64,000 bases of DNA from Cellvibrio japonicus Ueda107 (GTDB lineage Bacteria; Pseudomonadota; Gammaproteobacteria; Pseudomonadales; Cellvibrionaceae). The notes beneath the pieces were generated by a model. The model did not search any database, was not told where the DNA came from, and saw nothing but the letters and a program-made list of their open reading frames with translations. Position numbers and translations under genes: made by a program. This document shows, one piece after another, positions 37,735-46,297 of this stretch. Position 1 is the stretch's first letter, and the number at the start of each line of letters is the position of its first letter. The stretch is taken from assembly GCF_000019225.1 (NCBI RefSeq), contig NC_010995.1, positions 2,984,501 through 3,048,500 on the forward strand. Direction: 5' to 3'.

Positions 37735-38622
37735 CTATTGAATCATACCCACGTTGCCAAAACTGGGAATACTGAACAATTTATCCCAATGCATCCACAC
37801 GGCAAAGGCTTTCCCGACAATCTGGTCCTCACTGACAAAACCCCAGTCGCGACTGTCCAAACTGTTATCGCGATTATCGCCCATCATAAAATAATGACCT
37901 TCGGGGACGACCCATGACCCGGTGCGACTCAGCGGACCGGGAATAATGTTTTTGTGGGCGGTAAATTCATGACCATTAATAGTTTCTTTCACTTCGCGGA
38001 CGACAGGTGCCAGGGGAGGCAGCTGGGCAACCAGGGTTTCGGGAACCACCTGCCCATTAATCGTCAGCACATGGTTGACATAACTGATCCGGTCACCGGG
38101 CACACCAATAACACGCTTGATGTAGTAAGTATCCGGGGCATGGGGCGGGAAGAACACCATCACATCGCCTGGCTCCGGCTTGTTAACCGGAATCACTTCA
38201 GTATTCAACACCGGCAGGCGAATACCATAGGTATATTTATTAACCAGAATAAAATCGCCCACCTTGAGCGTGGGAATCATGGAGCCCGAGGGAATCTGGA
38301 ATGGCTCGACAAGAAAGGAGCGCACAAAAAAGACAATAAACAAAACCGGGAAAAACGATTTGGAATATTCGACCAGGATGGGTTCGCGTGCAGCGGCTTC
38401 ACGAGCAGACGCATAAGCCTCTTGCGCCTTGGTGTAATCTTCGCGCACCGTTGCCGGTGCTCCGGCCTCAGGCTCGGGCAGTGACCGAAACGAGGCGAAT
38501 TGTTTATCCACCAGTGAAACGCGCTGTTTGCGCGGTTTGGCCCAGAGAATCGCGTCCAGCAACCACACCAGACCGGTAACCAACACCGCAAGGGTGAGGA
38601 TCAGGGGAAGATTAATGCTCAT
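37735..38622 (-). CDS. lepB: Signal peptidase I
   Basis: 295 residues. Two N-terminal membrane segments (near 5-23 and 78-96), the catalytic Ser in IPSGSMIPTLKVGDF, the catalytic Lys in YYIKRVIGVPGDRI, and the box GDNRDNSLDSRDWGF. It cleaves signal peptides at the outer face of the inner membrane. It starts 17 bases after the lepA stop, the standard lepA-lepB pair. Confidence 0.97.
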   Translation of the reverse strand: MSINLPLILTLAVLVTGLVWLLDAILWAKPRKQRVSLVDKQFASFRSLPEPEAGAPATVREDYTKAQEAYASAREAAAREPILVEYSKSFFPVLFIVFFVRSFLVEPFQIPSGSMIPTLKVGDFILVNKYTYGIRLPVLNTEVIPVNKPEPGDVMVFFPPHAPDTYYIKRVIGVPGDRISYVNHVLTINGQVVPETLVAQLPPLAPVVREVKETINGHEFTAHKNIIPGPLSRTGSWVVPEGHYFMMGDNRDNSLDSRDWGFVSEDQIVGKAFAVWMHWDKLFSIPSFGNVGMIQ

Positions 38623-38639
38623 TCAATATCCTTGGGGAA

Positions 38640-40439
38640 TTAACTGTCTATTTTCAGGACGGCAAAGAAGGCAGCCTGCGGGATTTCCACATTACCTACC
38701 TGTTTCATACGCTTTTTACCGGCCTTTTGTTTTTCCAGGAGTTTCTTCTTACGGGTAGCATCGCCACCGTAACACTTGGCCAATACATCTTTGCGCAGCG
38801 CCTTCACCGTGGAGCGGGCGACTACCTGGCCACCAATGGCTGCCTGGATGGCCACATCAAACATCTGGCGTGGAATCAGGTCTTTCATTTTCTCGACCAG
38901 TTGGCGCCCCATGTGCTGGGATTTATCGCGATGCACAATAAGCGCCAGGGCATCCACCTTGTCACCATTGATCAATACATCCAGGCGAACCAGCTTGGCA
39001 GGCTGGAAACGCAGGAAATTGTAGTCCAGTGACGCAAAGCCACGGCTGACGGATTTGAGGCGGTCAAAGAAATCTGTGACCACCTCATTCATTGGCAACT
39101 CATAGCGCACAGCTACCTGGGAGCCGGTGAACTGCAAATCTTTTTGTACACCGCGTTTTTCAACACACAGGGTAATGACATTGCCCAGATGCTCCTGGGG
39201 AACCAGGATATTGGCTTCCACAATAGGCTCACGCATTTCATTAATACTGCCCGGATCAGGCAGTTTGGACGGGTTATCAACAAAAATAGTTTCACCCTTG
39301 GCGGTTTCAATTTCATAAACCACAGTCGGTGCTGTCGTGATCAAATCGAGATCGTACTCGCGCTCCAAACGCTCCTGGATAATCTCCATGTGGAGCATAC
39401 CGAGGAAACCGCAACGAAAGCCGAATCCCAGGGCATCAGAGCTTTCAGGTTCATAGAACAGGGAGGCGTCGTTAAGGGTCAGCTTGGCCAGGGCCTCACG
39501 GAAAGACTCAAAATCATCGGAACTGACCGGGAACATACCGGCGTAAACCTGGGGTTTGATCTTCTGGAAGCCCGCCAAAGCTTCCACATCCGGGGTTTGC
39601 GCATGGGTGATGGTATCGCCCACGGGCGCACCGTGGATGTCTTTAATACCGGCAACGACAAACCCTACCTCACCCGCTTTCAGTTCTTTGAGCTGCAGGG
39701 GTTTGGGCGTAAATACCCCCAGGCCATCCACCAGTTGTGACTTACCGATGGTCTTGGCAATAATTTTGTCCTTGAGGCGCAATGTCCCCTGTACGACACG
39801 CACCAGGGAAACGACCCCCAGGTAATTATCAAACCAGGAATCAATAATCAGGGCTTGCAAGGGCGCGCCTACATCACCGGTAGGCGGGGGAACCAGGCGC
39901 ACAAGTTCCTCCAATACATCCTCCATCCCCAAGCCCGATTTGGCGGAACAGCGAACGGCCTCGGTCGCATCCAGGCCGATAATATCCTCAATCTCCTGGG
40001 CTACACGATCCGGCTCTGCCTGGGGCAGGTCCATTTTGTTGAGTACCGGAATTACCTCAAGCCCCTGCTCGATGGCCGTGTAACAGTTGGCAACCGATTG
40101 GGCTTCAACCCCCTGGGCCGCATCGACCACCAGCAAGGCACCTTCACAGGCCGCCAGGGAGCGGGATACTTCATAGGTAAAGTCGACGTGCCCCGGGGTA
40201 TCAATAAAGTTCAATTGGTAGGTTTTGCCATCCCTTGCCTTATAGTTAAGGGTCACACTGTGAGCTTTGATGGTGATACCACGCTCGCGCTCCAAATCCA
40301 TGGAATCAAGGACTTGAGCTTCCATCTCGCGATCGGATAAACCGCCACAAATCTGGATAAAACGGTCGGCAATGGTCGATTTACCGTGGTCGATGTGGGC
40401 GATGATGGAAAAGTTACGGATATGGCTCAGGTCAGTCAC
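38640..40439 (-). CDS. lepA: Elongation factor 4 (LepA)
   Basis: 599 residues, identical in length to the E. coli protein. GTPase motifs AHIDHGKSTIADR, DTPGHVDFTYEV and NKMDLPQAEP; EF-G-like domains; and the LepA-specific C-terminal domain ending with KCYGGDATRKKKLLEKQKAG. It acts on ribosomes as a back-translocase or initiation/biogenesis factor. It heads the lepB-rnc-era-recO operon, 202 bases downstream of mucD on the same strand. Confidence 0.98.
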   Translation of the reverse strand: MTDLSHIRNFSIIAHIDHGKSTIADRFIQICGGLSDREMEAQVLDSMDLERERGITIKAHSVTLNYKARDGKTYQLNFIDTPGHVDFTYEVSRSLAACEGALLVVDAAQGVEAQSVANCYTAIEQGLEVIPVLNKMDLPQAEPDRVAQEIEDIIGLDATEAVRCSAKSGLGMEDVLEELVRLVPPPTGDVGAPLQALIIDSWFDNYLGVVSLVRVVQGTLRLKDKIIAKTIGKSQLVDGLGVFTPKPLQLKELKAGEVGFVVAGIKDIHGAPVGDTITHAQTPDVEALAGFQKIKPQVYAGMFPVSSDDFESFREALAKLTLNDASLFYEPESSDALGFGFRCGFLGMLHMEIIQERLEREYDLDLITTAPTVVYEIETAKGETIFVDNPSKLPDPGSINEMREPIVEANILVPQEHLGNVITLCVEKRGVQKDLQFTGSQVAVRYELPMNEVVTDFFDRLKSVSRGFASLDYNFLRFQPAKLVRLDVLINGDKVDALALIVHRDKSQHMGRQLVEKMKDLIPRQMFDVAIQAAIGGQVVARSTVKALRKDVLAKCYGGDATRKKKLLEKQKAGKKRMKQVGNVEIPQAAFFAVLKIDS

Positions 40440-40520
40440 AGGCGCTAACTACTTAATAAAAATGGAAAAAAGTCCCCTGAATGGGGGGCGGCAAGAATGG
40501 CCGGCATTCTAGCCTATTTA

Positions 40521-40612
40521 CCGGGGCCGTGCTATGCGGGGCCACAGACCCCGGATCAGCGCCAAACCGGGCAAGGCCCGGAAACAACAGCGCCGGCTAT
40601 TTGCCGGCGCTG
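40521..40612 (-). terminator. Cluster of GC-rich hairpins between mucD and lepA
   Basis: The hairpin nearest mucD is a perfect 10-base stem, CAGCGCCGGC and GCCGGCGCTG with a 5-base loop (40588-40612), 29 bases after the mucD stop. On the minus strand it is followed by TTGTTTCC, a weak T tract. Two more follow: CCGGG/CCCGG (40567-40581) and CCGGGG/CCCCGG (40521-40554). Together they probably end or attenuate mucD transcription before lepA. Confidence 0.55.
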
Positions 40613-40641
40613 GCGCAACAAAACCTACGGGCTAACAATAC

Positions 40642-42048
40642 CTACTTGATGGTGACTGACCGGAAAATTGCCCGTCCATCGCGGTAAAAGCGAATCGCCT
40701 GGGGCTCATTTTTGGGTAACCCCTTAACAACCTTTTGGTAATCCGCTGAGGATTTGATATCGGTAAATGCCAGTTGGGTGATGATATCGCCTACTTGCAA
40801 CCCCGCCTCTGCCGCCGGGCTTCCGGATTTAATCTTACTCACCACTACACCCGCCTCCGCACCTCCGCGCCGGGTTTGCTCCAAGGGTGCAATAACCAGC
40901 CCTAATACATCTTCTGCGTCCTGTGCCGGCACCCTGGCAGGACGACTGGCCGCTTCTTCCGGCGATACCGGCAGCTTGCCTACGGTAACCCGCAGGGTCT
41001 GTTCCTTACCTTTGCGCATGATCACCAGGGGGACTTTCGTATCAGGTGCTGTACGGCCCACCAGGTAAGGCAGGTCACTTGAGGTATGCACCCCCGAACC
41101 ATTGAACTTGATGATTAAATCCCCTGCTTTCAGGCCCGATTTTGCGGCAGGTCCATCGGGATCAACATCATTAATCAACGCCCCCATGGGTTTATCCAGG
41201 CCCAGTGAGCTGGCGAGGTTCTTATCCACATCCTGAATGATCACGCCCAGCCAGCCGCGATCCACCCGGCCTTTTTCTTTCAGCTGGGCGACAACATCCA
41301 ATGCCAGGGAGGATGGAATCGCAAACGACAATCCTACCGAACCGCCGCTGGGTGAATAAATCTGCGAATTAATCCCGACCACTTCACCGTCCATATTAAA
41401 CAGCGGGCCGCCGGAGTTACCCGAGTTGATAGCAACATCCGTCTGGATAAAAGGCACATAGTTACTTTCGGTATGTGCAGAGGGGATACTGCGACCAATA
41501 GCACTCACAATTCCGGCGCTGGCGGAATAATCGAGGCCAAAGGGTGAGCCAATAGCAACGACCCATTGCCCCACCTTCAGGGTTTCACCCTGTGCCAATA
41601 CCAGGGTAGGCAGGCCTTTAGCATCCACTTTTAACAATGCCAGATCCGAGCGCTCATCGCGCCCTACCAATTCTGCCTGGAATTCACGCTGGTCACTCAG
41701 GATAACGGTAATCTCATCCATATTGCTGACCACATGATCATTGGTCAGCACATAACCATCCGCGGAAATAATAAATCCCGATCCGAGCGAGCCACGATCG
41801 CGCGGAGCCTGGCGCTGCTCCAACAGCTCGCGAAAAATATCGGGAAGGTTTTGCATGCTGGGCGGCAACTGCTGCGTCTGGCGCTGGCTGGCCGCTTTGG
41901 AAACTGCCGTGATTTTTACAACGGCGGGGGAATGCTTTTCGATGAGGTCAGTGAAATCCGGCAACTGCACCGCATAACCGGTGCCGGTGAATACCAAGGT
42001 CAACACGATGGCGGTAAAACCGGTGAATTTGGCAATCAATCTTTGCAT
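40642..42048 (-). CDS. mucD: Periplasmic serine protease MucD/DegP
   Basis: 468 residues from the ATG at 42048, which has CAGGAG 6 bases upstream; an upstream frame start at 42078 is less likely. Signal peptide MQRLIAKFTGFTAIVLTLVF with TGYA cleavage. Catalytic His in VLTNDHVVSN, Asp in DERSDLALLK, Ser in NSGNSGGPLFNMDG, then two PDZ domains. It degrades or refolds damaged envelope proteins. It lies upstream of lepA as in Pseudomonas, but rpoE-mucA-mucB do not precede it; motY does. A sigma-E-like promoter stands 70 bases upstream. Confidence 0.95.
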   Translation of the reverse strand: MQRLIAKFTGFTAIVLTLVFTGTGYAVQLPDFTDLIEKHSPAVVKITAVSKAASQRQTQQLPPSMQNLPDIFRELLEQRQAPRDRGSLGSGFIISADGYVLTNDHVVSNMDEITVILSDQREFQAELVGRDERSDLALLKVDAKGLPTLVLAQGETLKVGQWVVAIGSPFGLDYSASAGIVSAIGRSIPSAHTESNYVPFIQTDVAINSGNSGGPLFNMDGEVVGINSQIYSPSGGSVGLSFAIPSSLALDVVAQLKEKGRVDRGWLGVIIQDVDKNLASSLGLDKPMGALINDVDPDGPAAKSGLKAGDLIIKFNGSGVHTSSDLPYLVGRTAPDTKVPLVIMRKGKEQTLRVTVGKLPVSPEEAASRPARVPAQDAEDVLGLVIAPLEQTRRGGAEAGVVVSKIKSGSPAAEAGLQVGDIITQLAFTDIKSSADYQKVVKGLPKNEPQAIRFYRDGRAIFRSVTIK

Positions 42049-42117
42049 GAAATGCTCCTGGTGGTCGATAACACACAAATACCCGACACGAAAAATCAGG
42101 CCCTGTGCAGCTTCCTG

Positions 42118-42145
42118 TCAGACTCTCGCCTGGATAAAAAATTCC
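42118..42145 (-). promoter_or_regulatory. Candidate sigma-E/AlgU promoter of mucD
   Basis: On the minus strand: GGAATTT, a 16-base spacer, TCTGA. This is close to the extracytoplasmic-stress consensus (GGAACTT, 16-17 bases, TCTGA), with a single mismatch in the -35. It would start transcription about 60 bases before the mucD ATG. Confidence 0.65.
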
Positions 42146-42197
42146 CGAGGGATTTGGAGGCACTCACAGGGATCACCAAAACCTGCCCTCACTGAAT

Positions 42198-43376
42198 TCA
42201 CGGTTTCGGTTGCTTGCCCGAGCGCAGATCCTGGCTTTCCACCATCCGCTCAAGTTCTTTCAAGGTAAGGGCATCGCGCGGTTTATCAAGCACCCCCTCA
42301 TCTGTTTTTTGCAAGGCAGCTCCGGCAGCCTGGCGCTGTGCCTGCTGTTGTGCGAGTCGCTCTTCCAGAACCTTGAGTTCAGCAGCCTCGGCATCTTGCC
42401 TGGCCTGCTCCTGGGTACGAAGTGCCTGGACACGTTTTTCCATCACCTGGCGAGTATCGGCATTTTCCAGGCGCACAGTGACGCGACGGTTTTGTGCACG
42501 CCCCTGCTCTGTCGCATTGGAGGCTGCCGGGTATTTGTCGCCATGCCAGCGACTGGTGATTTGCGCCACGTTCATGCCTTTGGCAATAAGATACTGGCTC
42601 ACCAATTCCGCCTGGGTACGTGACGCATCCATACTCTGCTCTGCCTCATCGCGCTTGTCACTGTGAGCATCCACAATCACCCCCAGGACATTTTTATCAG
42701 CCAGCGAATAACGCGCCACCTTGTCCAACTCGCCCTTGGCTTTATTGCTTAATTGGCTGGCGTCGCGCTGGTAATGGAGCGTAATACGCGCAATCTGTGC
42801 AAAGGTATAGGGGATCAACTGACCGGTACATTGGCGGTAGGCGTCATAAGCTTTGGGGAAGTTACGTGGCGAAAGGCTCACCCTGAGCAGGGATTGCCCA
42901 CCGTCGGATGATGCCCCGGTAAACATCACCCCCTGGCCTTGCTTGAGTTGGTCAAGCACCGGGGTAACGCCCTGTCCGGTAAGACGCAGGGATCGACCGG
43001 CGCCCTCCTGTTGTACCCGCCCCAGGCTAATCGGCGCCAGGTCCCCGCGCCAGGCGGGAGGTTGTGCACTATAGCTGACACTTCCGACAGGAAAGCCCTT
43101 GTGAATAGTACCGCGCAACTCCAGCACCTCACCCACAGCCGTTTTGTTGCTGAGTTGGGCCTCGCCAAAACCGGGGATGTCATGGTTAAGCAGGCAGCTG
43201 AATGCACCACTTTTGACCCGCCATTGGGATTCCTCCCAACTGGCGCCATAGCTCTGGGCCCAAACCGGATGCCCCCAGACAAGCGCACACCAGAGAACGC
43301 CAAACACCCGCGTTGTATACGGCAATTGCCTGGCAACCAATAAACGATCTTTCATACCAACAGGTCGCAACCTCAT
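42198..43376 (-). CDS. motY: MotY-type flagellar motor protein with long C-terminal tail
   Basis: 392 residues from the ATG at 43376, with GGAAGGGG just upstream. Signal peptide with hydrophobic core VFGVLWCALVW and GHPVWA cleavage. The N-terminal MotY domain is marked by YGASWEESQWRVKSGAFSC and LNHDIPGFGEAQLS. The OmpA-like peptidoglycan-binding domain has VIVDAHSDKRDEAEQSMDAS and AQNRRVTVRLEN. About 80 further residues form a Gln/Ala/Glu-rich coiled coil not seen in usual MotY (about 290-320 residues). MotY forms the T-ring that stabilises PomAB/MotAB stators. The motY-pyrC-rnt order is as in Pseudomonas. Confidence 0.82.
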   Translation of the reverse strand: MRLRPVGMKDRLLVARQLPYTTRVFGVLWCALVWGHPVWAQSYGASWEESQWRVKSGAFSCLLNHDIPGFGEAQLSNKTAVGEVLELRGTIHKGFPVGSVSYSAQPPAWRGDLAPISLGRVQQEGAGRSLRLTGQGVTPVLDQLKQGQGVMFTGASSDGGQSLLRVSLSPRNFPKAYDAYRQCTGQLIPYTFAQIARITLHYQRDASQLSNKAKGELDKVARYSLADKNVLGVIVDAHSDKRDEAEQSMDASRTQAELVSQYLIAKGMNVAQITSRWHGDKYPAASNATEQGRAQNRRVTVRLENADTRQVMEKRVQALRTQEQARQDAEAAELKVLEERLAQQQAQRQAAGAALQKTDEGVLDKPRDALTLKELERMVESQDLRSGKQPKP

Positions 43377-43496
43377 AACCCCTTCCAACGATTGGTAACC
43401 CGCCCGAGTATAGCCTGTGTCATTGCAAGGCTGCGCCGGGACAGCATTTTTGATAGGATGCGGCCAGTTTTTTGACCCACCACCGGATGTTTCCCC

Positions 43497-44570
43497 ATGT
43501 CATCAGCGTCTGTTACCAGCCATTCCCCCCAAGAGCTCCGAATTACCCGTCCCGATGACTGGCATATTCACCTGCGCGATGGCGAAGCGCTGGCCCGCAC
43601 AGTAGCGGATGCTGCACAGCAATTCTCACGGGCCATTGTCATGCCCAACCTGGTGCCGCCGGTACTGAATACCGAGCAGGCCCTGGCGTACAAAGCGCGC
43701 ATCCTGGCAGCCCGCCCCGCCGGATTGCAATTCGAACCCCTGATGGTGCTCTACCTGACAGACAATACCGATCCCGCCGAGATTGCCAAAGCCAAAGCCG
43801 CCGGTGTGACGGCGTGTAAACTCTATCCTGCCGGTGCCACCACCAATTCAGCCTCGGGCGTCACCGACCTGAACACGATTTACCCGGTACTGGAAGCCAT
43901 GCAAAAAGCGGGCATGCACTTCCTGCTCCACGGAGAGGTTACCGACAGCACAATAGATATTTTCGACCGGGAGAAGGTTTTTCTTGAGCGCACATTCAGC
44001 AAAGTTGTGCAAAATTTTCCCGGGCTGAACATGGTGCTGGAACACATCACCACCGCGGATGCCGCCGAATTTGTCACCCATGCCCCTGCCAATGTGGCCG
44101 CCACCATTACAGCGCATCACCTGCTCTACAACCGCAACCATATGTTAGCGGGTGGGATTCGCCCACATTATTACTGCCTGCCCATCCTCAAACGCAGCAC
44201 ACACCAACAGGCGCTGATCAAGGCAGCCACCAGCGGCAGCCCCAAGTTCTTCCTGGGAACCGACTCGGCCCCCCATGCCAAAGACAAAAAAGAAGCCGCG
44301 TGCGGCTGTGCGGGCAGCTATACCGCCTATGCCGCTATAGAGCTTTACGCCGAGGCGTTCGAGGACGCTGGTGCACTGGACAAGCTCGAAGCCTTTGCGA
44401 GCCATTTTGGCCCCGACTTTTACGGTCTGCCGCGCAATAGTGAACAGATTACCCTGGTGCGTCAGCCCTGGCAGGTTCCAGAGCACCTGGATTTGGGCCA
44501 GACCACTCTGGTTCCCCTTCGCGCCGGTGAAACCCTGCGCTGGAAACTGAAAAACCAGGCGGCCCAATGA
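43497..44570 (+). CDS. pyrC: Dihydroorotase
   Basis: 357 residues (E. coli 348), the short class II dihydroorotase. Zinc-binding start DDWHIHLRDGEALARTVA, the carboxylated Lys in VTACKLYPAGATTNS, later histidines in LLHGEVTD and LEHITTADAAEFV, and GTDSAPHAKDKKE near the C-terminus. It closes carbamoyl-aspartate to dihydroorotate in pyrimidine synthesis. Divergent from motY; its stop overlaps the rnt start by 4 bases. Confidence 0.97.
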   Translation: MSSASVTSHSPQELRITRPDDWHIHLRDGEALARTVADAAQQFSRAIVMPNLVPPVLNTEQALAYKARILAARPAGLQFEPLMVLYLTDNTDPAEIAKAKAAGVTACKLYPAGATTNSASGVTDLNTIYPVLEAMQKAGMHFLLHGEVTDSTIDIFDREKVFLERTFSKVVQNFPGLNMVLEHITTADAAEFVTHAPANVAATITAHHLLYNRNHMLAGGIRPHYYCLPILKRSTHQQALIKAATSGSPKFFLGTDSAPHAKDKKEAACGCAGSYTAYAAIELYAEAFEDAGALDKLEAFASHFGPDFYGLPRNSEQITLVRQPWQVPEHLDLGQTTLVPLRAGETLRWKLKNQAAQ

Positions 44571-45238
44571 ACCCTCCCGAGCAAATGCGCGATCCCCACT
44601 CACCGCTGGCCCAGCGATTCCGCGGTTTTTTACCCGTTATCGTGGACGTAGAAACCGGCGGCTTTAACGCCCAAACCGATGCCCTGCTGGAAATTGCCGC
44701 TGTTACCATCCGCATGGATGAAGACGGTTTCCTACACCGCCATGAAACCTTTGCCTTCCAGGTAGAGCCGTTCGAGGGCGCCAATATTGAGCAGGCAGCA
44801 CTGGATTTCACCGGTATCGATCCCGACAGTCCCGACCGGATTGCCGAACCGGAGCTGATGGTGATGACTGACCTCTTCAGCGCGGTGCGCCGCGCCGTTA
44901 AGGAAAGCGGTTGCACCCGCGCAGTGATGGTGGGACACAACGCCCATTTCGATTTGGGTTTTGTGAATGCCGCTGTTGAGCGCTGCAATATCAAGCGCAA
45001 TCCATTTCATCCATTTTCGGTATTTGATACAGCCACGCTGGCTGGACTGGCTTTTGGTCAAACAGTATTGGCTAAAGCCTGTAAAACAGCAGGCATTGAA
45101 TTCAGCAACAGCGCCGCGCATTGTGCGGCTTACGATGCGGAAAAAACTGCCGACCTTTTCTGCCTGATTGTCAATCGCTGGCAAACCCTGGGCGGTTGGT
45201 GTGCAAGCGATGATGAACTTGATGAGGATGCGGAATAA
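44567..45238 (+). CDS. rnt: Ribonuclease T
   Basis: 223 residues. DEDD exonuclease motifs: IVDVETGGFNAQTDALLEIA, VGHNAHFDLGFVN, and AHCAAYDAEKTADLF with the catalytic His and Asp. It trims 3' ends of tRNA, 5S and 23S rRNA. Its ATG overlaps the pyrC stop (ATGA), the conserved pairing in Pseudomonas. It ends with an acidic tail (DDELDEDAE). Confidence 0.96.
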   Translation: MNPPEQMRDPHSPLAQRFRGFLPVIVDVETGGFNAQTDALLEIAAVTIRMDEDGFLHRHETFAFQVEPFEGANIEQAALDFTGIDPDSPDRIAEPELMVMTDLFSAVRRAVKESGCTRAVMVGHNAHFDLGFVNAAVERCNIKRNPFHPFSVFDTATLAGLAFGQTVLAKACKTAGIEFSNSAAHCAAYDAEKTADLFCLIVNRWQTLGGWCASDDELDEDAE

Positions 45239-45270
45239 CCTGCGTACCCTGTTGTTCCGGGAGGGACATG

Positions 45271-45645
45271 ATGGCATTCGACCTGAAAGCTTACCTGCTC
45301 AGCAAACCTGAAGCCGGTGAAGATTTCCCCTTCGGCCCGGAAGTCGCGGTTTACAAGGTGCGAGGAAAAATGTTTGCCACCCTGGGCATAGAAAAACACC
45401 AGCAGCGCATGAACCTCAAATGTGATCCGCTGGAAGCCGAACAATTGCGTATGGTCTTTCGCGACAAGGTATTACCCGGCTATCACATGAACAAAAAACA
45501 CTGGAATACCATTGTCGTCGATGGCACGGTTCCCGATGGCGAAGTGCAACGAATGATCGATAACTCTTACGCGCTGGTGGTTAAATCTTTGGGGAAGGCC
45601 GTAGCCTCCCTGCTGATCAGCCAAGCCAGGGATGTTACGCCCTGA
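45271..45645 (+). CDS. MmcQ/YjbR family protein
   Basis: 124 residues. Typical family parts: FDLKAYLLSKPEAGEDFPFG, AVYKVRGKMFATLG, NLKCDPLEAEQLRMVF, and MNKKHWNTIVVDG followed by IDNSYALVVKSL. The fold is CyaY-like and the family is thought to bind DNA or nucleic acid, but no function is established. There are two ATGs in tandem; the second (45271) has the better distance from GGAGGG. It lies 32 bases after rnt and may belong to the pyrC-rnt transcript. Confidence 0.88.
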   Translation: MAFDLKAYLLSKPEAGEDFPFGPEVAVYKVRGKMFATLGIEKHQQRMNLKCDPLEAEQLRMVFRDKVLPGYHMNKKHWNTIVVDGTVPDGEVQRMIDNSYALVVKSLGKAVASLLISQARDVTP

Positions 45646-45658
45646 GCTTAATGCTTTA

Positions 45659-46132
45659 TTAGCCCACGCGGATATCCGGTAATTCTCCCGCCTTGATGGA
45701 TAATTTTTCGGACGGGGCAATAACCTCCGCAGTTCCCTTCGCGATCAATTTGCCATCCTGGTTGTGGGCTTCACATGCCAGCGTTACCAGTTTGATACGC
45801 GCTTTAATCTCTGCGACCGTCAGGGTTACTGTCACCACATCGCCCGGCTTAACAGGGTGTTTAAACGCAATACTCTGGCTGCGATAAACCGAGCCGGGTC
45901 CCGGCAGGCATGTGGCAATAGCGGCAGACACCAGTGCGCCCGTCCACATACCGTGGCCGATAGGCTCACCAAAGGGAGTCGTCGCGGCATAATCCTTATC
46001 CAGGTGCACCGGATTGACATCGCCGGAGCAGGCCGCAAACAGCACAATATCCCGCTCTGTCAGGGTTTTGCTGTAGCTGGCCGTCTGGCCTACAGACAAC
46101 TCGTTAATTGTGTAATTTTCAAGCAAATTCAT
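45659..46132 (-). CDS. MaoC-like (hot-dog) dehydratase family protein
   Basis: 157 residues from the ATG at 46132, with GGAG 8 bases before. The hydratase-2 motif is present: AACSGDVNPVHLDKDYA followed by FGEPIGHGMWTGAL, with the catalytic Asp and His. The family hydrates enoyl-CoA esters (PhaJ-like) or dehydrates 3-hydroxyacyl chains. No PHA or fatty-acid genes are adjacent, so the substrate is unknown. Convergent with the YjbR-like gene (13-base gap) and divergent from the Usp gene. Confidence 0.87.
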   Translation of the reverse strand: MNLLENYTINELSVGQTASYSKTLTERDIVLFAACSGDVNPVHLDKDYAATTPFGEPIGHGMWTGALVSAAIATCLPGPGSVYRSQSIAFKHPVKPGDVVTVTLTVAEIKARIKLVTLACEAHNQDGKLIAKGTAEVIAPSEKLSIKAGELPDIRVG

Positions 46133-46225
46133 GCACATACTCCGCATTTGGTGTAAAAAATGTGCATAGTTTACGCCAGATCAAATCCAATTGGCGCGGT
46201 GATCGATTGCACCCTGTAAAAAGAC

Positions 46226-46274
46226 TATCGGGGTTGCTATGCTAGGCCAAACCAAACGATAACAACCCCCGATA
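46226..46274. promoter_or_regulatory. Inverted repeat and sigma-S-like -10 ahead of the Usp gene
   Basis: TATCGGGGTTG (46226-46236) and CAACCCCCGATA (46263-46274) are inverted, with one extra base in the second arm. Between them lies GCTATGCTAGG, resembling a sigma-S extended -10 (TATGCT at 46238-46243). The second arm is about 23 bases before the ATG. It could be an operator overlapping the promoter or a leader hairpin. Confidence 0.4.
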
Positions 46275-46297
46275 CCAGGGAAACACCAGGAGCTACT

